Assembly (NCBI GenBank): GCA_027563935.2
Contig: CM050454.1
Span: forward strand, 4,988,001 to 5,052,000
Direction of reading: 5' to 3'
Length of the DNA stretch: 64,000 nucleotides
Origin: Costus lasius
Lineage: Eukaryota; Streptophyta; Magnoliopsida; Zingiberales; Costaceae
Numbering within the stretch: position 1 is the first letter of the stretch; every line of letters starts with the position of its first letter. A model generated the notes under the pieces. That model saw nothing but the letters and a program-made list of their open reading frames with translations. It ran no database searches and was not told the origin of the DNA. Below, one piece after another: positions 1 to 10,400 of the stretch. The translations under genes were made by a program, and so were the position numbers.

Positions 1-266
1 AACTTCTCGCGCCGCGTCCGAACATCTCCCCAAAGCCGTCCGCCCGAATCTTCCGCTCCGACCGCGTCCAAGCCAGCCGCTCGACTGCGTCTGGGAGCTC
101 GCCAACGAGCTCGCGTCCGCGCCGAATACTTCGCGTCGCGTGCGAGCGCCGCGAGCCTCGTTGCGTCGTCCGCTTCGCACGCGAGGAAGCGTGCGTTTTC
201 GAGCGTTTTTGGGCTTGGGCCTGGGCCACCCTTCCTGGGCTGAACCGGGGAGCCCAGGGCCTAACA
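1..266. mobile_element. Probable LTR fragment of a related gypsy-type element
   Basis: This GC-rich stretch has no convincing reading frame. Its right end (GGGCCTAACA at about 257-266) resembles the end of the LTR remnants at 35388 and 51846 (GGCCTAACA), and its composition matches those LTRs. Only 5 bases separate it from the next LTR, which starts at 272. I read it as the end of a second, related LTR cut by the window edge. An unrelated GC-rich fragment is possible. Confidence 0.35.
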
Positions 267-271
267 CCAGG

Positions 272-1394
272 TGTCACGCCCCGGTCGGATCGGCCTAAAA
301 ACGGCGCTTATCCGCTGTCTTAGGGCCGTCCGGCGGAACACCAGAGCGTGATCGCGCTAGAGTTTCCAGACCGAATCTCGTCCCCAATTCGAAACCCTAA
401 CTTCCCCGCTTACTTTTTATCCCCAAATTACAAGGTTGCTCAGAAACCCTAACCCTAATTTAGAAAAATCCGGAATCAAACCCTAATTTGAAAATACCTC
501 TCTCTGATTTTGACCGAAGTCAAAATAATACTCTTGCTGACGTTGGCGTGACGTCAGCCCTCCGATCGAAATCTCACCGCGCCGAGATTCCCCTGCTGAC
601 GTTCTCGCTTGCGTCAGCCGAATTAAAACGATTTCGTTCGCTTCGCCGCTCCAATTTCACTCGGTACCGGTCAAAATCGGAACAGTGCGCCTCAAATCGA
701 ACGCCGATCGTTCGATTCCTTTATCTTTTTCCTCGACGCCGCCGCGTCGCCGCTACCACCGTATCTCCCTTGCCGAGCGACGCTTGCGCTCGAGGATTCA
801 CCGGATGGGAGGGGACACCGATCGCCAGCCGTCTATCGTCGTCGACGTCCGTCACCGAGTCGAGCTCGATGTTGCCGCGGAAGACCCACAGAACAGGGAA
901 AGGGATGCAGATGAAGAGAAGAACTTTTATTCCCTTTTCTATCGAACTTACAGTTCCCTCCTCTATTCGTCGCCGGCCCCTGCCGGAGACACCCTCTTCC
1001 CCTCCCTCGCCGGACTCTTCCGGCTACAATCTCTCCTCAATCTCTCGCTAATGGCTCCCGCTCTGCTGGTCTGTGGACGCCGGTGAAGATGATGGAGGAG
1101 GTCCCTTCTCTGCGCGTAGTTACCCCTCCTTTTAACGCCACGAGCCGCCGCTCTTTTCATCTCTGCGTGTCCGGATTTGCCGAGTCGTTCGCTGCGTCCG
1201 CCTCCGAAGCATGCGGGGAAGACGACTCTGTTCCCGCGTCCAAATCGGAAAGCTCTGATTTTCCTGATGTTGACCGCCCTAATTTGGGCGTTGACCGCTG
1301 CTGCTAAGCTTCAATTTGGCCATCGCAGCGTCGGCTTGGGCTGTTACCTGGCCCAATGGGCTTTGGGCCGGACCGGCTAAACCGGGGCCTGACA
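272..1394 (-). repeat. 3' LTR of the gag-only element
   Basis: It begins TGTCACGCCCC and ends GGGGCCTGACA, so the termini form the short inverted pair TGTCA/TGACA expected of an LTR. It is a close direct repeat of 2796-3979, with scattered substitutions. Relative to that copy it lacks about 50 bases just before its end. ORFs inside it (for example 488-1051) are incidental. Confidence 0.85.
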
Positions 1395-1412
1395 ATTCTC
1401 CCCCGCCCAATT
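1395..1412 (-). other. Polypurine tract of the gag-only element
   Basis: On the minus strand this reads as a G-rich purine run (GGGCGGGGGAGAA) directly against the LTR end at 1394. That is where a plus-strand primer site is expected. It fixes the element orientation together with the primer binding site. Confidence 0.6.
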
Positions 1413-1489
1413 TGGAGATCGCCCTCGATGTCTCTCTCGGGCGGATCTTGAGCAACCATTGCTCCGATCCTCAATGCACCAATCCGACA

Positions 1490-2720
1490 CTATTGTGCTC
1501 CCGTGGCAGAGTGCGGAACTACCTTCAGTGATCCAATCCGCGGTTGTTCAGTTTCTTCAGCCTCCTCGGCTGGATCCTGTGCCGCTATTGCCATGAGCTT
1601 TTGCTTGCTGGGGCAATCCTTTACCCAGTGAGGACCGCCGCACCAGAAACAACGTTGTGGCTTTTGCTCCCGTCGTCCCGGTGAACCCTTGTTCTGCCGG
1701 TGAAAGGGCCTACCCCTCTCTGAAACTCTAGCGCCCGGCGGTGTCCGTGGGGAGCCGCGCTGAGAGCCGCGCTTTGGTGGTGTCCTGGATTTCTTTGGTG
1801 GTGCTGGTTTGAAACTTCTGTTATCCACCAGAGATTCAGCCACCGCCGCAGCCGCCCTCCAGTCAACCGGTTCGCGACGTCGGACCTCCGTTTATGCCCA
1901 TGGCTGAAAGCCCCGGAGGAAGAAATACCTCATATCGTCCTTTGCCATGCCTGGAAGCTCCAGCATCAAAGTGGAGAAAGCCCTGACGTACTCCTGGATT
2001 GAGCCTGTATGCCTCAGCCGATCCAGTTTACCACGCGCCTGATCCGCCGAGTTTCCGGGAAGAAACTGCCGCCGTAGTTCCTCACGAAAAGTTTCTCAAG
2101 TCCAGCTAGTAGTCCCTGATGTAGAGCCGACTTTGGTTCGCTACCAAAGTTTCACGTTGCCTGTGAGATAGGCGATGCACACTTGCACCCGATCTCCTGC
2201 AGAAATATGGTTAGCTGAAAACAATTGCTCCATATCCCAGATAAAGTTTTCGACCTCCCTGGACGATCGAGCCCCCCCGAACGTCGCTGGGTCAGACATG
2301 CGCATCCTCAGTTTGGGAACCTCCTGCTCCACCGGTGCCGCTGCTGATTGCGATACTTGCGTTAGGGCTAAACGCAGTACCCTCACTTCTGCGTGCATGT
2401 CTTCCTTCATGCGAGTCATCTCTCCTGGCAGATGGATCAGACCCTCCATGGTCTGTTGCATGACCTCGATCTGCAACCTCTGTTGCTCGATCAGCAATTC
2501 CTGATCCTCCACTGTCTTCTGAAGGCTTTCCACCTGTGGAATCATCTCATTGCCTCCACCACTGGCCAGACCGAGCACCTCCTCGATCTGAGCGATGCGA
2601 TCACCCTGGTTTACCATCTCCTCAGGTTCAGCCGTCTCCTTGGCTTTTCCTTTATCCTGCTTGGGTCAGGCGTCCTCTGACGCTCCTCTAGCAGTATGGG
2701 TGATTTTCTGGAACTTCAAA
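1490..2720 (-). pseudogene. Retrotransposon gag (capsid/nucleocapsid), degenerate
   Basis: The minus-strand reading starts with a coiled-coil, Q/E-rich N-terminus (about 2617-2400). It continues through a capsid-like retrotransposon-gag domain (motifs DPATFGG, FIWDMEQLF, CIAYLTG near 2320-2140) and ends with a basic stretch and a zinc knuckle CFWCGGPHWVKDC near 1650-1610. The knuckle matches the CX2C-X4-H-X4-C pattern of gypsy-type nucleocapsids. The frame is broken by stops near 2141 and in the 2.1-1.86 kb segment, and the presumed start region also contains a stop. It ends at a stop at 1490 before any protease domain. A similar gag lies in the tandem units at 34.3-33.2 kb and 50.8-49.7 kb. 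Confidence 0.8.
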
Positions 2721-2779
2721 CCTTTCTTCACTTTCGAGGGTGAAGTTGAAGGTGCCGTGTTTGCTGTAACACGTTTGCC

Positions 2780-2793
2780 TCCCTCTGATACCT
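2780..2793 (-). other. Primer binding site (tRNA-iMet type)
   Basis: The minus strand reads AGGTATCAGAGGG a few bases inside the LTR boundary at 2796. This resembles the TGGTATCAGAGC sequence complementary to the 3' end of initiator tRNA-Met that many plant LTR elements use. It marks 2796-3979 as the 5' LTR. Confidence 0.7.
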
Positions 2794-2795
2794 GT

Positions 2796-3979
2796 TGTCA
2801 CGCCCCGGTCGGATCGGCCTAAAAACGACGCTTATCCGCTGTCTTAGGGCCGTCCGGCGGAACACCAGAGCGTGATCACGCTAGGGTTTCTGGACCGAAT
2901 CTCGTCCCCAATTCGAAACCCTAACTTCCCCGCTCACTTTTTATCCCCAAATTACAAGGTCGCTCAGAAACCCTAATCCTAATTTAGGAAAATCCGGAAT
3001 CGAACCCTAATTTGAAAATACCTCTCTCTGATTTTGGCCGAAGTCAAAATAATACTCTTACTGACGTCGGCGTGACGTCAGCCCTCCGATCGAAATCTCG
3101 CCGTGCTGAGATTCCCCTGCTGACGACCTCGCTTGCGTCAGCCGAATTAAAACGATTTCGTTCGCTTCGCCGCTCTAATTTCACTCTACCGATTTTGACC
3201 CGATCAAAATCGGAACAGTGCGCCTCGAATCGAACGCCGATCGTTCGATTCCTTCGTCTTTTTCCTCGACGCCGTCGCGTCGCCGCTACCACCGTATCTC
3301 CCTTGCCGAGCGCCGCTTGCGCTCGAGGATTCACCAGATGGGAGGGGACACCGATCGCCAGCCGTCTATCGTCGTCGACATCCGTCACCGAGTCGAGCTC
3401 AATGTTGCCGCGGAAGACCCACAGAACAGGGGAAAGGGATGCAGATGAAGAGAAGAACTTTTATTCCCTTTTCTATCGAACTTACAGTTCCCTCCTCTAT
3501 TCGTCGCCAGCCCCTGCCGGAGACGCCCTCTTCCCCTCCCTCGCCGGACTCTTTCGGCTACAATCTCTCCTCAATCTCTCACTAATGACTCCCGCTCTGC
3601 TGGTGTGTGGACGCTGGTGAAGATGATGGAGGAGGTTCCTTCTCTGCGCGTAGCTTCCCCTCCTTTTAACGCCACGAGCTGCCGCTCTTTTCATCTCTGC
3701 GCGTCCGGATTTGCCGAGTCGTTCGCTGCGTCTGCCTCCGAAGCATGCGGGGAAGGCGACTCTGTTCCCGGGTCCAAATCGGAAAGCTCTGATTTTCCTG
3801 ATGTTGACCGCCCTAATTTGGGCGTTGACCGCTGCTGCCAAGCTTCAATTCGGCCATCGCAGTGTCGGCTTGGGCTGTTACCTGGCCCAATGGGCTTTGG
3901 GCCGGACCGGCTTGGTTCAGGCCGATTTGGCCCAAGCCCAAAACCCAGCCCAAACAGAGAAAATCAACCCGGGGCCTGA
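2796..3979 (-). repeat. 5' LTR of the gag-only element
   Basis: It is a direct repeat of 272-1394 and starts TGTCACGCCCC. It holds about 50 extra bases (around 3911-3970) before a degraded end, GGGGCCTGAATT, where GACA is expected. The LTR pair is clearly similar but not identical, so the insertion is not brand new. Confidence 0.82.
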
Positions 3980-4240
3980 ATTTGGGGCGAGTCAACGCCC
4001 GCAAAAACGAAGCTTTCCGATTTTGACGCTACAGCGTCATCTTTATCAAGCCGCTCGGACGCGGCGGGGACGGCGTCGTCGCCGAGCGAAGCGGACGCGG
4101 TTTCGGAGGGGAAGACGAGGTCTCAGATCGGCGCACGAGAAGGGCGGCGGATGCCCTAGTTTGGGAACGAGGAGCTGCTGGTGCGGAAGGGCAGAGGCGG
4201 CGTCGACCTTGCCCTAGCAAATGAGGAGGGAGCGTGAGGC
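3980..4240. other. GC-rich stretch, probably retroelement-derived
   Basis: It is GC-rich and rich in CG, like the adjoining LTRs, and changes abruptly to AT-rich DNA near 4240. I find no recognisable gene. It may be more of an older element into which, or beside which, the 272-3979 element inserted. Confidence 0.3.
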
Positions 4241-4446
4241 ATGCGGCGCCTCTATATTGGCTTTGTATAGCTTGGTCTACAACTCATTATCATTTTTACT
4301 CTATTTGATTGATTAATACTAGAAGGTACATGCCATTCTACCATTTGATAAATATAGCTACAGTATAACTAACTAATTTTGCACATTGGAGAGATAATCA
4401 AGTATAGTTTTCAAAGGAAGTATCAATCTTTGAAATAGACACTTAC

Positions 4447-7400
4447 TTCCTCATTGCTTAGCTTTTCTTCAGTTGCAAGTAACTCTTTCTCTTTCTTTTC
4501 TACCATCTCCTGGTTTTGAAGAACTTTCAGCAATTAGATTAAATAGACAGGAGGAAAACAAAAGGAAAATTGAAAGAACAAGATCCTCGATGTATCACAA
4601 TGGAAAATACCTTTCCTTGAGCACCCAAAATTCTAAGTCTCATGCAAATATCCTGATCTTCTTTCAATCTAATCGAACCTTTGAGGTTTTCAAGTTTTTT
4701 TTTATTTTTCTTAGAGCTTTTCTCTCTCTCATGTGATTTCATTTCTCTCTCATTGAGAAACCTGTTCCATTCAGCAAGCCTCTTCTGATTGTCCTGCAGC
4801 TCTTGTTCCCAAGCTCGTAGATTCTCTCTTTGTTGAGCAAGATTCTTCTCAAATGCTAGTTTTCTATATGCCAAAAATTAAAATCCGAGATAGTAAGTTA
4901 TTTTGAAGATAAAGAAATAGTTCAATATATTTTAATAATGCAAAACTTAACCAGTGACAGAAAATGCATACTCAGCACTAAAGGATGAGGATTGTCTACT
5001 TAGTTTCTCTTCCCGAGCCTCCACATCCTCTAATCTTCTATCTGCATCTGAACTTTTTCGACTAACATCTGCTAGTATGACATCCAAAGAGTGTAATTTT
5101 CCTTTAACCTCCAAGTATTTCTCTTCAACAGTGGCCTCAAGAGCTTGCGCTTCAGATAACTTCTTCTGATATTCCAACTTCAACTCAGCAGTTTCCGCAT
5201 GCATCTCATTCAGAGCCTTCTCAAGCTGCATGGAGAAAAACTAAAAAAGCTAAGATAATAATTTATGGAGTATTTTTCAATAAATAGAAAGTATCTTAGG
5301 GCATGCAGCTGAATGAAAATTGTACAAGTGAAGAAAGGAGAAGAGTCAATGATGTCTCTTAGCATAAGAGATAGATCATATTAGCACATCAGGCAGGATA
5401 CTAGATTAAGATATTTCATATGCTCTAGGATGTTAGGAAGCAATATCGCCAACTGAGAATCAATGCACCTTAGCATCCCATCAACAATACTTATTTGAAC
5501 GGTGTCAGAACTTGTTGGTTAGAGCTAATCGTTACATACTAATGGGGGCAGTGTGTTAGTAGAGATGCACGAGTGTTGGCGAAAGAATGCTATTTAAAAG
5601 GCTAAATAAATGAGAACTTTCAATCAAACAATTTAGCGTTTACAAAGATATGTAAACTTTGAGTTGTTATAATCCATTTAGTAAGCAAATTATTTATTAA
5701 CTTGGTGAGCCAATTTGCAACGTGGCCTAATCTATTAAAATGCTTAAGCCCAAGTTAATAATAGTAAGCCTACTAAACCTTATATACCATATCTGCTATT
5801 AAATTGTAATGATTCTTGAGACCAATCCAAAGTCAATAACTTAATATAATGAGAGATCAACATGAGGTGGTCAGAGTCTAGATCTAGTTGAGAGGGCTGA
5901 AATCAACCATGAGGTGTCCAACAAAGGTTATTGACAAAGTTGTGAAATGTAGATCATCTTTGTGATCGTCCTGACTAGATGCACAACTAGCTTTGACTCA
6001 TTTTGAGAACTAGGCTTTGAGACTTCTTGTCTCTTAAAGTGTCAGAAGATGGCACCACTAATTAAATGACTGATTTAAGATGAGTACTTCCCAAAGGAGC
6101 ACGATTTGGTGGGAAATCTACAACCTGGGTGGTCATATTCTTGACTATAAAGTTTTTGAGGTATATTTCAATTTCAATAACCTTATAATAGGAGTCCTCT
6201 ATAGATTCAAATCACCGCAGCATGACTTCTCTTTGAATGTCTAAATGTCTAATTGCCAACCTGACTTCTTACCGTATTTCATTATGAATTTGTAATTCAC
6301 CAAGCAATTAATATATTCCCACACTTAGGACAATTGTTCTAAATCTATTTTTTGAGTATAGAGTTGATTTTAGAGCATGTTTACTCTAAATCTAAGTCAC
6401 ATTCTGACCAATGTGTAGTAGGTGGCTGATAATAAATGCTCTAAGCTGGCTTGAAATTTTTGTTTGTACCTTTCGGCTACATTGGCAAGCTTCATTTTGG
6501 CAAAAAGGAATGTTGAATTTCATTCTTTTCATACCAAAGGAAATAATCTTCCATGTCAGCTAACCAATCAAGACAAATGGAATCTAATTGGTCATAAAAC
6601 TAGAGCGTCAACTTAACTCATCCCGTGATATTCTCTAAATCACTGAGTATTCTATCTTACCCATTCAATTGGTCAAACCCTAAAAATTGATCATTAGGCA
6701 TGTTTAAATGATATGTTTGTATCACCTCTATATGACCCATTCCTGTGGGTTGTTAAATTACCAAGTAAGACACAATTGTAGAAGTGTTGACACTATTGGA
6801 ATATATATTGTATGTTTGCTTACGAGTTGAAGATTTACTAAAAGAATTTGATAAATTACATAACTTGCATAAACAAATTATCAAAGGTGTACTGAAAAGT
6901 GTTCATTATGGTATTAGTGTCACGAATAGTAGTAGAATTATTTGAACATTGGTAAGTTGTTTTTCTAGAGTTTCATTCAGTGATTGTGTGGCTTCTTAGG
7001 TGTCAAGAACATCCTTTAGAGGTATGGTTGAAGGTTTTTTTTCTCTATTTTTTTTATTGATTTAACTAAAATGTTAGACTATTGAAATTAAAAATGATGC
7101 AAATGAAAAAAAAAGAAGCAATAGTACATTGCATGTAATAATAAAAATATGCATGAATATGATGGATTAATTTTCCTTTTTCTTGTTTCTTTTTTTGTTG
7201 TTATGAAGTGGGCACATGTGTCACTCTTTTCTTCCTAATTGGTTGTGTGATCCACAAAACTCTCCGTGCCTATTGCAAACCACCGACTTATCGATTAGGA
7301 TAGTGGCACGAGATTAAAGTCATAGAACACAAAAAAGTACAACATCACTAACCCAAACAACTATGTCTAATGATTGACAATGGTCCTACTGTTAGACAAC

Positions 7401-10400
7401 ATGTTCAAAGGTGGTGGCAAGAGTTGACAACAACCAATGACTAAGGAGGATGCCACAAGAGATGAGTATTGCAAAGGGCAAATTTATGTTGGGCAAATGC
7501 CCCCAATGAACCATCATCATCGTCGTCATTAATAATAATAATATAATAATAACTATATGTATAAATTTTATAATGTTTATTATATGTAACTATATATTTG
7601 TCCATGCGCGCCCACTAGCCAACTATAACAAGTAGCTTACCAACTTCTAATCTTTTAGTATTTTTTAATTAACATTCAATAGTTCAATTATTACATTTTT
7701 TATGTTAGGTTGCTTTTGACAAAATTGTATACCCCAAATAGAATGAAGTGCAAAAGCAATGCCAAATGTAATTGCTTTTTGTGCCTCTTTGTCTCTCCAA
7801 AATAAATAAATATGGAAATAAAACATCAAACAAAATGAACAACCAAATGCAGAATGTTGTAGGTCAAAGCCAACATATACCTACACAAAGTGTGAAACAT
7901 GCAAACAACAAAAGGTAGAAACACATATATCAAAAATTGCAAACAGTGAATGAGTTGAAGCTAGAAAATAGAGCAAAATGTCAAACGAAGTGTAGCTGAT
8001 TGAGATCTATCATCTAACAAACCACCAAATTCTAAACACTAGAACCTTGAATGCTTGTTTGTAGAATCTTGAATGAACTGCAAAGATTTGGATCTAATAA
8101 ACCACAAATTGAATGTCGAACATCAAAAAGGAATATTGCCATAATGAAATGCAAAAATTTGAGATTCAGTGAATAGCTAACACCTATGCATGGAACCTCA
8201 AACATGCAACAATGCAAATCTAAGACTCCTCTTGAGAATATTAATAAAGTCTAGGGGCTATAATTTACAAGTTATCTTAATCTTATTGAGTTGGTTTGTA
8301 TCTTAACAAGTGCATCCAATTATTATTGGGTTTGTATATTTAAGTAATAAAACTTGGACAGATTACTATATTGTTTCTTTTTGAATACCATTTTCAACTT
8401 GGTATCCGGCCACCACTATTCACTATTGCCAATACTATTTATATTTGTTTTTTCTCTTTCACGGGATATTTTTTTCCCTATACATCCCAATAAAATGGTG
8501 TTGTTGAGTGCAAAATTTCTCACTTACTTAATGTTGCTTGCACACTTCTTTTTTATGTACATGTTCCATGCCACTTTTCTGGGGGTGTAATTCTCTATTT
8601 CCTATACTATTTTCATCATAGTCAGCATTTTTTACTTTCCCCTAGAGTTTTTGGGTATATCTAATATCCACATATTCTTGGCCAAGGCTCGTTTTTTGAG
8701 TCATTTCAAACTACTCCAAGCCAAATGAAGTTCCACTAGCCATTACATCCAATTTGCCATTTCTAGTTTCTATACTATCTTCCTACATTTGTAACTTATC
8801 CTCACCATCTTCCATATCTCAAGAAGGTAGTGTTGCTTCGCCACCACTATAGTTTATCACCAATTTCTCAATCACTCCTCTAGGACTAATGATCTTCCAG
8901 TTGCCCCATGTAAATGAAGGAGACAAGGAGTACTGCTATTTACCCTATATCCCTGTATGTTTCTTATGCTTATTTATCCCCTACTCATTGTGCTTTTATT
9001 ACTCTAAGATATTTCTCAGTACTAGAGCGGAACGCAGCCATAGATGAGGAAACAAAGATCTTATTGTCAAGGAAAACATGGGTATCAATTCCTTTACCTT
9101 CAGCCGTAGCTTGCAAACAGGTGTACACAATCAAGTATGATCCTAATGGTTCAATTGAGAGATACAAAGCCTGCTTGGTTACCGAATACTTTACTTGGTT
9201 ATTGATTAATTTGATATATTTTCTCTTGTTGTATGCTTAGAGTTTTTTTTTTCCTTAGCTACTAACTTTGGTTGGCAATTGCATCAAATGAATGTTAGAA
9301 TATTTGTTATATGGGGATTTCTCTAGGTTATGCTGTTTTGGGAGGGTTCGTAAATTGCATAAAGTGATATATGGGTTGAAACAAAGCTCAAGAATCTAGT
9401 TCTAAAAATTATCTCAAGTGATGCAGCCAGCTGATTTTCAACTCAATAAAACTAATCATTTATATTTATATGATGTTCAAATGCAGGTATAGTGACACTA
9501 TTTATGTGGATGATGTTCTATTGACAGGGAATGATTCTAAAGGCATGGCTGAAACCAAATGCATCTACAATCCCAATTCACTCTTGAGGACTTAGGGAAA
9601 CATTTTGAGAATTAAAGTGACATATGAAAGAAAATGCATCACATTGTTACAACATAAGAATACATTGAATCTACTTGAAGAAACTGGTATACTAGGCTAC
9701 CTAATAGTTACACCAATGGTTTCAAATCAAAAGTACAATGTTGAAAAGGAACCAACTATGTTAATGCCACCAAATACAAACCATGGTTTTAAAAGGTATG
9801 AATAGTGCGTTATACGGTACACTATACTACAGTGATTTTGCCCGTACTAACACTGTGCTACAATGATTTCATCTGGTACCGGATTGGTACAAACTAGAAA
9901 TTTTGGTCCGTTTATTTCAAATAAGTACAAACAATTAGATAAAAAGTTTATTTATTTCATTATCACTAGACTAAGCATCTCATACTATGTAGGATTTGTT
10001 AGTCAATTTATGCAAAAGACTAAAAAATGTCATTAGGATGTTGCACTAAAATTTTACAATATATTAGATGAGATCTAGGAAAAAACTTGTTGTACATAAA
10101 GAATAGATATTTTAGAATTGAATCTTACACATATGCTGATTATATAGATGATAGGAAATCAATTTCTATGTTTTGCACATATAGGAGTGGAGTTTTAGTA
10201 ATATGGACAAGTAAAAAAAAACATATTGAAGCAAAATTCAAAGCGATGACATGACATGTGCCATATGTGAGATGTTATGGATTAGAAGTCTCTTGCAAGA
10301 ATTTAATCTCCTATGTCAAAGTCTTATGAACATGTATTGTGATAACCAATCTACGATTTTTATTGCAAGAAATTTATTGTTCCATAAAAAAAAATATTGA

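Larger units (their letters stand above)
272..3979 (-). mobile_element. Gag-only (non-autonomous) LTR retrotransposon, gypsy-like
   Basis: Two direct repeats of about 1.1-1.2 kb (272-1394 and 2796-3979) enclose only 1.4 kb of internal DNA, which carries a gag-like frame on the minus strand. No protease, reverse transcriptase, RNase H or integrase is visible. The minus orientation is supported by a primer binding site resembling tRNA-iMet next to the 2796 LTR and a purine tract next to the 1394 LTR. This matches the terminal-repeat-with-gag (TR-GAG) class of plant elements, which must borrow pol from a relative. Mobilisation in trans is family knowledge, not something seen here. I could not find a clear target-site duplication. 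Confidence 0.82.

Noticed and set aside
488..1160. Overlapping ORFs of 65-187 codons inside the first LTR
   Set aside because: They are not consistent between the two LTR copies, have biased composition (R/S/P-rich) and no domain. The LTR explains the sequence.
3012..3841. ORFs of 114-202 codons inside the second LTR
   Set aside because: Same reason: they are incidental frames in a GC-rich LTR.
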